From Arthrobacter ipis (GTDB lineage Bacteria; Actinomycetota; Actinomycetes; Actinomycetales; Micrococcaceae), in assembly GCF_014694315.1 (NCBI RefSeq), contig NZ_JAAOXD010000004.1, positions 485,377 to 549,376 of the forward strand: a stretch of DNA of 64,000 nt, read 5' to 3'. Under the pieces are notes generated by a model. It worked only from the letters and a program-made list of their open reading frames with translations. It made no database searches and was not told the origin of the DNA. The position numbers were made by a program, and so were the translations under genes. The number at the start of each line of letters is the position of its first letter. The first letter of the stretch is position 1. This document shows, piece by piece, positions 54,201-64,000 of this stretch.

Positions 54201-55754
54201 ATCGAACCGCCGCGGAAGCCCTGGCTCAACGAACTGGCCACTACTTACGACTTCTCGCTGCTGCCGAACCCACGCACCGACGCACGGCTCCTGCTGGGCG
54301 TTGCGGACGACCCCGCCCGCCAGGACCAGCCCACCGTCTTCTACGAACCGGACAAAGACGGCAACATGGCCATCTACGGCACGGGCGGCTCAGGCAAGTC
54401 CGCGGCCCTGCGGGGCATCGCCATCGCGGCTGCCGTCACCCCCCGCGGCGGCCCCGTCCACGTCTACGGAATCGATTGCGGCTCCGCCGGGCTCAAAATG
54501 CTCGAAGAATTGCCGCACGTGGGAGGGATCATCAACGGCGACGACGTGGAACGCGTGGGCAGGCTGCTGCGCTGGCTCAGCGACCTCGCCGAGGACCGGG
54601 CAGCCCGTTTCGCGGAGGTCCGCGCCTCCACCATCGGGGAATACCGCAAGCTCGCCGGCGTGCCGGATGAAAAGCGCATCTTCGTGCTGGTCGACGGCAT
54701 GTCGGCCTTCCGCGAGGCCTATGAGTACAGCAAGCTCTCCGGCCTCTGGGACCTCTTCCTGCAGCTGGCGACCGACGGCCGTCCCCTGGGTATCCACCTC
54801 GTTGTTACCGGTGACCGCCCCAACTCCGTCCCGGCGTCGTTGCTTGCCTCCATCCAGCGCAGGCTGGTACTCCGGCTGAACGCCGAGGACGACTACCTGT
54901 CCATGGACGTGCCAAAGGACGTTCTGGGCCAGGTTTCGCCTCCGGGACGGGGGCTGCTGGGCGGCCACGAGGTTCAGCTCGCCGTCCTGGGCGGCAACTC
55001 GAACCTGGCGCTGCAGGCGCGCGAAGTCCACAAGCTCAGCGAGGCCATGCTCCGCCAGGGTGTGGAACGGGCTCCGGGGATCGAGCGGCTGCCCGAGCAG
55101 ATCGACCTGGACATCCTGCCTGCCGGGCTGCCGGACCTTCCGGTGGTCGGCGTGGACGACGAAACGCTGCAGCCCGCCACACTTATGGCCAAGGGCCCGC
55201 TGCTGCTCGCCGGCCCCCCGGGCGCCGGCCGGACCGTGGCCCTGGTGACCATGGCCTACGCGCTGCGCCGGTCCAACCCCGGCACCGAGCTGGTTTACCT
55301 TGCCGCCAGGAAGTCCGCTGTGGCGTCCCTGCCGGTCTGGGACCGCTCGCTGGTGGGGGCCGACGACGTCGGGGAGGCGGTGGAAGCGCTCACGGACCAC
55401 GCCTCGGCCAATCCGGGCAAGGTGGCCATCTTCATCGAGGGACTCACGGAGTTCACCGACACCCTCGCCGAGTCCGGCATAGGAAGGCTCGTGGCGGCGT
55501 CCATCAAGGCCGACCAGTGGGTGGTGGGGGAATCCGAAACGTCCACCTGGTCATCGGCCTGGTCGCTCGCGCAGCCGTTCAAGTCGGGCAGGAGGGGACT
55601 GCTGATCAACCCGGGCGACATCGACGGCGACAGCCTTCTCAATACGTCACTCGGACGGGTCGGCGCCGGCTTCATCCCGGGCCGCGGCTACATCGTCGGG
55701 AGGGGCAAGGTGCGCAAGCTCCAGATCGCGCTCCCGCCGGAAAACCGGCAGTAG
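51282..55754 (+). CDS. FHA-containing FtsK/SpoIIIE (EssC/EccC-type) secretion ATPase
   Basis: 1490 residues. The N-terminal region (1-95) has a ubiquitin-like outline (IRLTLRRDPAEAKDLAVTVD, LLESGLRPGSVVSL). An FHA domain follows (about 110-205: YVGRDRD, SKRHARI, SANGL), then two membrane helices (about 246-290) and three tandem ATPase domains. Walker A 1 is GTTGAGKS (707-714) with VIVVDEFAAL; Walker A 2 is GTGGSGKS (1033-1040); Walker A 3 is GPPGAGRT (1311-1318), where Lys is replaced by Arg. This is the architecture of the type VII secretion motor EssC/EccC. No WXG100 gene, EccD or mycosin is seen in the window. It is the last overlapping gene of the cluster. Confidence 0.9.
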   Translation: MRIRLTLRRDPAEAKDLAVTVDGRATVADIATELWTADPARRQQPAPRNLSLRIDEAFVAGGMRGIVLDRADNLLESGLRPGSVVSLTQVSDQFGNPNDAGQAADRGPVAATLRIVSGPDVGREFSLPSGTSYVGRDRDVDVRLTDPLTSKRHARITVGESIEIVDTNSANGLQMDGLPVTRATLNSSDTVTLGDTELTVVPLARSGAAAPTSPLVDFNRSPRVIPRFAPAKRVPPAGPKRQEHHPFPYIMLIAPLMMGAVLFAVTQNMMSVLFMLMMPLFIVGHFVDQKLQSQRERKEQVKQFRAAMAAFRQDTTELQRVERAVRLQEAPSVSDTVDSIYKLGPLLWTHRPEHSGFLALRFGLGTVPSRIPFEEPNSSETGTEFRREIEGCLDQFRQIEGVPVVSQLRTAGSFGLAGPRGLVDDVARGVVLQLVGLHSPAEVAVAAITSARSRERWNWLQWLPHVGSSHSPVSGDHLAAGSAGGTSLLSRLEDLVELRETAMRSHGPAQGPAHRPGIPEESADVAAPVLPSVLVIVEDDAPVDRGRLTRLVERGPDTGVHVLWVAAGVESLPAACRDFLVVDGEHGNTIGQVRLGRHTYPVSCESLDAELAGQLARMLSPVVDAGKPLEDDSNLPRAVSYATLIGKDFLENPQAVAERWQENNSVRSTAVANRKDNGSLRALVGSKGVEPLHLDLKNEGPHALVGGTTGAGKSEFLQSWVMGMATAYSPDRVSFLFVDYKGGAAFADCVHLPHTVGLVTDLSPHLVRRALTSLRAELHYREHLLNRKKAKDLLSLQREADPEAPPYLVIVVDEFAALATEVPEFVDGVVDVAARGRSLGLHLILATQRPAGVIKESLRANTNLRVALRMADEDDATDILGVPDAAYFDPSIPGRGAAKTGPGRIQGFQTGYAGGWTTERPQRPQIDIVEMAFGSGPAWEAPAPDTAVQDEPAGPNDIARMTANVIAAADLLAIEPPRKPWLNELATTYDFSLLPNPRTDARLLLGVADDPARQDQPTVFYEPDKDGNMAIYGTGGSGKSAALRGIAIAAAVTPRGGPVHVYGIDCGSAGLKMLEELPHVGGIINGDDVERVGRLLRWLSDLAEDRAARFAEVRASTIGEYRKLAGVPDEKRIFVLVDGMSAFREAYEYSKLSGLWDLFLQLATDGRPLGIHLVVTGDRPNSVPASLLASIQRRLVLRLNAEDDYLSMDVPKDVLGQVSPPGRGLLGGHEVQLAVLGGNSNLALQAREVHKLSEAMLRQGVERAPGIERLPEQIDLDILPAGLPDLPVVGVDDETLQPATLMAKGPLLLAGPPGAGRTVALVTMAYALRRSNPGTELVYLAARKSAVASLPVWDRSLVGADDVGEAVEALTDHASANPGKVAIFIEGLTEFTDTLAESGIGRLVAASIKADQWVVGESETSTWSSAWSLAQPFKSGRRGLLINPGDIDGDSLLNTSLGRVGAGFIPGRGYIVGRGKVRKLQIALPPENRQ

Positions 55755-55769
55755 TTGAGTATTAGTTAA

Positions 55770-59827
<4,058 letters not shown>

Positions 59828-59861
59828 CAGGGTGCTTCACATGGACGGTTCGGAGCCGCTG

Positions 59862-59883
59862 CCCGGGCCGAACGCGGCCCGGG
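59862..59883. terminator. GC hairpin between convergent genes
   Basis: A perfect 8-bp stem, CCCGGGCC and GGCCCGGG, with loop GAACGC, between the IMPase and cupin genes. There is no U-tract, so activity is uncertain. Confidence 0.5.
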
Positions 59884-59887
59884 TGGT

Positions 59888-60400
59888 TCACATTTGCGGC
59901 GGCGTCAGGTTGTAGCGCGCAATGATGTCCGGCAGCCAGGGCGCTTCGGCGAAGCGCAGACCGAAGTGGGCCGCGAGTTTCTCGACGGTCTCGGGGTCCG
60001 GCAGTCCGGCTTCGATGTGGTTGGCAAGGCCCCAGAAGAAGTGCTCGAATCCGGCGGGGCTGATCACCTCAATCATGCGGGCGGGCACCTTACCCGCGTT
60101 CCACATGGTGTGAAGTTCATTCCGTGGCTTGGTGATGTACCCGCCCGCACCCAGGACCGCCTCGCGGTCACCGGAGCGGAACCCTATTTCGCCCTCAAGG
60201 ACGATCGAGTACTCGTCTTCGCGGGTGTGGATATGCGGCGGTACCAGCGCGCCAACCGGGAACGGGTGCTCCACGATGGACAGTTGCTGGTTGGTGTCCT
60301 CGCCAAGGAGCTTGAACACGACGCCGATCCCGCCGAGTTGCGCTTCCCTGCCCTGTCCGGGCTGCACGACGGTCAGCCGCGGAGCCCCTTCCTCGTTCAT
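59888..60400 (-). CDS. Cupin-domain protein
   Basis: A 170-residue single-domain cupin. Motif 1 is PPHIHTREDEYSIVLEGEIGF, with the His/His/Glu metal ligands; motif 2 reads GYITKPRNELHTMWN. The C-terminal part (ISPAGFEHFFWGLANHIEAG) is typical of quercetinase-like or sugar-related cupins. The product may be a small dioxygenase or isomerase; the substrate is unknown. ATG 60400 has AAGGGAAGAG upstream. It is convergent with the IMPase gene. Confidence 0.85.
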   Translation of the reverse strand: MNEEGAPRLTVVQPGQGREAQLGGIGVVFKLLGEDTNQQLSIVEHPFPVGALVPPHIHTREDEYSIVLEGEIGFRSGDREAVLGAGGYITKPRNELHTMWNAGKVPARMIEVISPAGFEHFFWGLANHIEAGLPDPETVEKLAAHFGLRFAEAPWLPDIIARYNLTPPQM

Positions 60401-60566
60401 GGGCTCTTCCCTTCATTGGATGGTGTGCGGTGCAGGAATTATCGTCCCGCCAACCGTTCGGGTCTACACCCAAAACAAAGCAGGGGCATCCCGCATCCGT
60501 CAGGCCGGCACTGATAGATCAGTCACGGATACAGCTGTTTCGCGGGGCGCATAGGTCTGCCGGCAC

Positions 60567-60572
60567 TACCAT
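60567..60572 (+). promoter_or_regulatory. -10 element of the GNAT gene
   Basis: TACCAT, 6 nt before the GTG at 60579. Leaderless spacing, which decides the GTG start. Confidence 0.5.
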
Positions 60573-60578
60573 TGACGG

Positions 60579-61091
60579 GTGCAGCCGCAGATCACCGTCC
60601 GTCCCGCAGTCCCCGCCGACTTTGCGGCCATCGCCCGCATCACCCGGGACGCCTATCTGGCGGCGGGCTATTTCGAGACCGCGGACCACCCGTACATGAA
60701 GCAGATCCAGGACGTCGCCACCCGCGCAGGCCGGTCAACCATCTGGGTGGCGGAGCGGGTCGGCCAAATCGTCGGTTCGGTGACCTTGGCGCTGGCCGGC
60801 GAGAAGTATGCCGATATCGCGCTTGACGACGAGCTTGAGTTCCGCATGCTGGTGGTGGATCCGGCCGTGCAGCGCAGCGGCGCCGGCCTGGCCATGGTCG
60901 AAGCGATCATTGCGCACGCCAGATCACTGGACGGGATCGGTGCCGTGGCACTGACCACCGGCGGAGACTGGGAGAGCGCCCACGGGCTGTACCGGAAGAC
61001 CGGCTTCCGACGGGTGCCCGAGCGCGACTGGTTCGTGCCCGGCACCGACATAAAGCTGCTGGTTTTCAGGCTCGACGTCCACGCCGCCTAG
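60579..61091 (+). CDS. GNAT-family N-acetyltransferase
   Basis: A 170-residue GNAT enzyme. Motif A for acetyl-CoA is LVVDPAVQRSGAGLAMVEAIIAHA, where the canonical Q/RxxGxG/A reads QRSGAG. Other GNAT features are ITVRPAVPADFAAIARITRDAY at the start and LYRKTGFRRVPERDWF near the end. The substrate is unknown. It is followed 41 nt later by ridA on the same strand. Confidence 0.88.
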   Translation: MQPQITVRPAVPADFAAIARITRDAYLAAGYFETADHPYMKQIQDVATRAGRSTIWVAERVGQIVGSVTLALAGEKYADIALDDELEFRMLVVDPAVQRSGAGLAMVEAIIAHARSLDGIGAVALTTGGDWESAHGLYRKTGFRRVPERDWFVPGTDIKLLVFRLDVHAA

Positions 61092-61132
61092 GCTGGAGCC
61101 GACTTAAAACCCCTAGTGAAAGGCGCAGCAGC

Positions 61133-61516
61133 ATGCGCAAGACGTTCGGCACCGGCTCGGTCTGGGAACAGAAGCTCGGGTACTCCCGCGCTGTCCAGGT
61201 GGACAACACGCTCTACATTTCGGCCACCTCTGCCAGCGGCGAGAACGGCATCGTCGGCAACGACTTCTACGAGCAGACCCAGTTCATTCTGCAGAAGCTG
61301 GAGACGGTCCTGGCTGACGCCGGATTCGCGCTCGCCGACGTCGTGCAGTCGAAGCTGTACCTGACGGACATAAGCAAGTGGGAGGACGCCGGCCGTGCGC
61401 ACGGCGAGGTCTTCGGCGAGATCCGCCCCACGCTGTCCCTGATCCATGTGCTGCCGTTCCTGGACCCGGAAATGCTCGTGGAGATCGAACTCGTCGCGCA
61501 GAAGAGCGCCAGCTAG
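61133..61516 (+). CDS. RidA/YjgF-family enamine/imine deaminase
   Basis: A 127-residue RidA-like protein that hydrolyses reactive enamines/imines or acts in related detoxification. Seen are YSRAVQVDNTLYISATSA, QTQFILQKLETVLADAG, VVQSKLYLTDI and the C-terminal MLVEIELVAQ. The Arg that marks the active RidA subgroup appears in EIRPTLSLIHV; the following segment differs from the usual RxxVxVxxLP. ATG 61133 has GAAAGG about 11 nt upstream. It is probably cotranscribed with the GNAT gene and ends before a large hairpin. Confidence 0.87.
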   Translation: MRKTFGTGSVWEQKLGYSRAVQVDNTLYISATSASGENGIVGNDFYEQTQFILQKLETVLADAGFALADVVQSKLYLTDISKWEDAGRAHGEVFGEIRPTLSLIHVLPFLDPEMLVEIELVAQKSAS

Positions 61517-61531
61517 AACTTCCCCACCTCA

Positions 61532-61596
61532 AGCGCGAACTGGCAGCAGATGCCCTCAAATCCCGGTTCTGAGGGCTTTACCTGCCAGTTCGCGCT
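61532..61596. terminator. Nested two-step hairpin between ridA and the response regulator gene
   Basis: The outer arms AGCGCGAACTGGCAG (61532-61546) and CTGCCAGTTCGCGCT (61582-61596) form a perfect 15-bp stem. Inside lie a symmetric 6x6 internal loop, an inner stem CCCTCA/TGAGGG and an 11-nt apical loop. It lies between convergent genes and touches the response regulator stop. It may be a bidirectional terminator or a REP-like mobile repeat. Confidence 0.7.
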
Positions 61597-62259
61597 CTAG
61601 GACGCCGGGAGACCGTAGCGGTGTTCGGGCCGGCCGGTGGTGCCATAGCGGAGCTGGATCTCGACGGCGCCGTCGTCCGCGAGCGAGGAGAGGTACCGCT
61701 GCGCGGTGGCCCGGGACACGCCCACCCGCCGGGCGACGTCGGCCGCCGAGTACTGCTCGCCGGGCACCAGCGATTCCAGCACCGCAGCCTCCGTCGCGGA
61801 TCTCGGCTTGGCCGACGGCGAGACGTCACCCGGAATGAGCGCCCGCTTCGCCCGCTCCACGGTGTCCTGGTCCAGGGAACCGGGCTGGCCGAGGATCCGC
61901 CGGTACCGGGCATAGGAGCGCAGTTGCTGCGACAGGGATTCGGCCGTGAAGGGCTTGAGCAGGTATCCGAGGGCGCCGCGCCGGAACGCCGTCCGCAGCG
62001 ACGCGGCGTCCGACGCCGCACTGAGAATCATCGTGTCCACGTCCAGTTGATGCAGGAGGTCAAGGCCCGAGGCGTCCGGCAGGTAGACGTCCAGCAGCAC
62101 CAGGTCCGGGCGCAGGCTGTGGATGGACTGAAGCGCCAATGACGCCGAACCCGCCGGGGGCAGCGCCAGGAACCCGGCCACGGAATCCACATAGGCGGCG
62201 TGGAGCTTGGCGACGTGGAAGTCGTCATCCACGATCAGCACCCTGAAATCCTCAGACAT
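61597..62259 (-). CDS. Response regulator, CitB/DctR type
   Basis: 220 residues. The receiver domain has acidic pocket D11-D13, phospho-acceptor D57 (LVLLDVYLPD) and KP loop LLKPFTAESL. A C-terminal winged helix-turn-helix (GEQYSAADVARRVGVSRATAQRYLSSLADDG) is typical of the DcuR/CitB/DctR group controlling carboxylate uptake. It is encoded 41 nt after its sensor kinase. The target genes are not adjacent in this window. Confidence 0.93.
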   Translation of the reverse strand: MSEDFRVLIVDDDFHVAKLHAAYVDSVAGFLALPPAGSASLALQSIHSLRPDLVLLDVYLPDASGLDLLHQLDVDTMILSAASDAASLRTAFRRGALGYLLKPFTAESLSQQLRSYARYRRILGQPGSLDQDTVERAKRALIPGDVSPSAKPRSATEAAVLESLVPGEQYSAADVARRVGVSRATAQRYLSSLADDGAVEIQLRYGTTGRPEHRYGLPAS

Positions 62260-62300
62260 CCTCGTCCTTCCGTCCGGTATTCATCGTCTTTGCACGCCCG

Positions 62301-64000
62301 TCAGTCTTTGCGCGCCGTGGTGGTGCCCGGCAGCGTGGCCATGAACACCGCACCGGGTCCGCCGGCGTTGCCGGGTTCGAGCACCGTGACGTCGCCCCCG
62401 CGCCGCCGCGCCAGCTGCCGCGCCAACGCCAGGCCCAAGCCCTGGCCACCGGCGCGGCCCTGTCCCTGGAGAGCGCTGCCGGCCGCCGTCGTGAACCCCT
62501 CGGCGAACACCGCCTCGGGGTTGCCGCCGTCGGGCAGCCCGTCGCCGGAATCCGCGACGACGACGTGCAGGGTGCCGCCGCCGTCGCCCTCGTTGTCCAG
62601 CAGCTCAAGCTCCACCCACCGCTCGGCGGCTGTGCCGGCCACCGCCGCGTTGACCGCGTTATCGATCAGGTTTCCGAGCACCGTGGTAACGTCCTGCGGC
62701 TCCGTCACCTGGCCCCGCACCAGCGTTTCCGGCCCGATCCGCAACGATACGCCCCGCTCGTCGGCCTCCACGCCCTTGGCGCCGATGAAGGCCTGGAGAT
62801 ACGGGTCCTGCAACAGTTCGGCCTGGTCTACGGGGAACTTCAGCGGGCCTGTGGCGGCGAGCCGCTCAAGGTAATTGCGCGCCTGCTGGTGCTGGCCGAT
62901 GCTCATGAACCCGGCGATCGTGTGCAGCTGGTTGGCGAACTCGTGCCGCTGCGCACGCAGCGCGGTGGACATGGTGCCCACGGCGTCGAGCTGGCGGGTC
63001 AGGTGCTGGAGCTCGGTGCGGTCACGGAGCATGACCACCCAGCCCAGGTCTTCGCGGCGGTGCAGCGCCTTCCGCGCGCTGGCCACGAGGACCTGCTCGC
63101 CCGCAACCAGTTCCGCGGCCTCGCCCTCACGGGCGTCGGGCAGAGTGAGGGCCCTGAGTCGGGCCGGTACCGGGGCGTCCTGCCAGAGCTGGCCGGAAAG
63201 GTCGGGCTGGCCAAGGAGGCGCTGGGCCGCGGCGTTGAACACGCTGATCCGGCCGTCAGCGGAGATGCCCACAACCCCCTCGTCGACCCCTTCCAGGACC
63301 GCCACCTGGTCGTGCACCAGCGCGCCGATTTCCTCCGGTTCCAGGCCGAGCGTGAGCCGCTGCAGCCGGCGGCGGAGAAGGAACGACGCCAGGACACCGG
63401 CGGCCAGCGAGCCGGCCGCGGTCAGTACGATCGGCACGATGTCCCGGGCCAGGCTCTGGCCAATGGACTCGGTTGAATAGCCGACGCTGACCTCGCCCAC
63501 CACAGCACCCGACCCGGAACCCGACCCGGAACCCGGCGCAAAAACAGGTACCTTCGCCCCGGCCGACGGGCCCAGCGTGCCGGTGTTGCGGGTGGTCACC
63601 TCGCGGCCGGCAAGCGCTTCGGACGGGTCCGTACTTACGCGCTCGCCCAGCCGGTCGGCGTCGGGGTGGGCCAGCCGCAGCCCCGTTTCGTCGGTGATCA
63701 CGACGAACAGGGCCCCGGTTCTGGCCCGGGCGCCCTCGGCCACCGCCATGAGCGGCCCGGCCTTCAGTTGTGCGGGCGGGGGAGTGCCGGGCTGCCGGCT
63801 GATGGCCTGCACGTTGGCGCGGACCGACGGGTCCGAGGCCACGGTCCGGGCCAGGGTCAGCGCCTGGTTTTCAGCCTCGCGGCCCAGCCGTTCGAACGTC
63901 AGCCACGCATGCACCGCGCCGCTCAGGAGCACAACGAGGAGCACCACGCCCAGCTGCAGGAGCAACGTCTGGGTGGAGAACCTGAGCGGAAGCCTGCCGG
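62301..64000 (-). CDS. Sensor histidine kinase, CitA/DcuS type (5' end cut by the window edge)
   Basis: At least 566 residues seen; the frame is open to position 64000 and the start lies outside. The visible N-terminus RLPLRFSTQTLLLQLGVVLLVV is a first transmembrane helix. It is followed by an extracytoplasmic sensor domain (with a Gly/Ser repeat GSGSGSGSG) and a second helix (VLTAAGSLAAGVLASFLL). A PAS domain follows (GVDEGVVGISADGRISVFNAAA). The H-box is RAQRHEFANQLHTIAGFM, and HATPase_c is GNLIDNAVNAA with DSGDGLPDGG. A TTG at 63965 is in frame but lies inside the first helix and is unlikely to be the start. It probably senses a carboxylate, passing phosphate to the regulator downstream. 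Confidence 0.92.
   Translation of the reverse strand, partial: GRLPLRFSTQTLLLQLGVVLLVVLLSGAVHAWLTFERLGREAENQALTLARTVASDPSVRANVQAISRQPGTPPPAQLKAGPLMAVAEGARARTGALFVVITDETGLRLAHPDADRLGERVSTDPSEALAGREVTTRNTGTLGPSAGAKVPVFAPGSGSGSGSGAVVGEVSVGYSTESIGQSLARDIVPIVLTAAGSLAAGVLASFLLRRRLQRLTLGLEPEEIGALVHDQVAVLEGVDEGVVGISADGRISVFNAAAQRLLGQPDLSGQLWQDAPVPARLRALTLPDAREGEAAELVAGEQVLVASARKALHRREDLGWVVMLRDRTELQHLTRQLDAVGTMSTALRAQRHEFANQLHTIAGFMSIGQHQQARNYLERLAATGPLKFPVDQAELLQDPYLQAFIGAKGVEADERGVSLRIGPETLVRGQVTEPQDVTTVLGNLIDNAVNAAVAGTAAERWVELELLDNEGDGGGTLHVVVADSGDGLPDGGNPEAVFAEGFTTAAGSALQGQGRAGGQGLGLALARQLARRRGGDVTVLEPGNAGGPGAVFMATLPGTTTARKD

Noticed and set aside
63963..63965. TTG as the start of the sensor kinase
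   Set aside because: The frame stays open to the window edge and codes for a typical sensor-kinase N-terminal helix (RLPLRFSTQTLL), so the true start lies outside.

Overview
The window is high-GC DNA with dense, tightly packed genes, many GTG starts and strong actinobacterial family signatures. These include an acyl-CoA carboxylase with an epsilon subunit, an LpdA-type quinone reductase, an Rv1264-like cyclase and an FHA/kinase/FtsK cluster. It most resembles a chromosome segment from the Micrococcaceae (Arthrobacter, Pseudarthrobacter, Paenarthrobacter). That placement is inferred from gene content and was not searched. I saw no phage, transposase, CRISPR array or tRNA/rRNA gene. No gene-free stretch exceeds 300 bp.

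Layout. 1-3.6 kb: assimilatory nitrite reduction (partial cobA for siroheme, nirB, divergent nirD). 3.6-8.5 kb: phosphoglucomutase, an Rrf2 regulator, purine nucleoside phosphorylase and an LpdA-like flavoprotein. 8.7-9.8 kb: two small unknown genes. 9.9-15.1 kb: narK-nasC-nasB nitrate uptake and reduction operon. 15.4-16.8 kb: MHS-family transporter. 16.9-19.4 kb: biotin-carboxylase/BCCP subunit and maf. 19.5-22.8 kb: TetR plus MMPL exporter. 23-27.7 kb: secreted His-rich protein, alpha/beta hydrolase, DAACS symporter, DUF885 peptidase. 27.8-33.7 kb: accE-accD, an SDR, then birA, a PH-domain membrane protein and an adenylate cyclase overlapping end to end. 34-56.5 kb: a large envelope cluster (giant Ig/FN3 protein, MoxR, DUF58, transglutaminase-like, RDD-FHA, PP2C, FHA, Ser/Thr kinase, FHA-like, EssC-like FtsK ATPase, proline-rich membrane protein). 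56.6-64 kb: ligA, an inositol-monophosphatase-like gene, cupin, GNAT, RidA and a CitA/DctS-type two-component pair cut by the right edge.

How the genes fit together. Nitrate enters by NarK, is reduced by NasC with electrons from NasB, and nitrite is reduced by NirBD using siroheme made by CobA. The biotin-dependent carboxylase is spread over three places: alpha at 16.9 kb, beta and epsilon at 28 kb, and the biotin ligase at 31 kb. A near-identical 17-bp palindrome lies upstream of both the alpha and beta genes. The 34-56.5 kb cluster is the best candidate for an under-described system. It couples an EssC/EccC-type ATPase and a 2041-residue repeat protein to a phospho-signalling module (one kinase, one PP2C phosphatase, four FHA or FHA-like domains). 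It has no visible WXG100 substrate, and its transglutaminase-like member has Asp where the catalytic Cys should be.

A recurrent feature is a TANNNT -10 element placed exactly 6 or 7 nt before the start codon at twelve genes. This points to widespread leaderless transcription and fixes several start codons.
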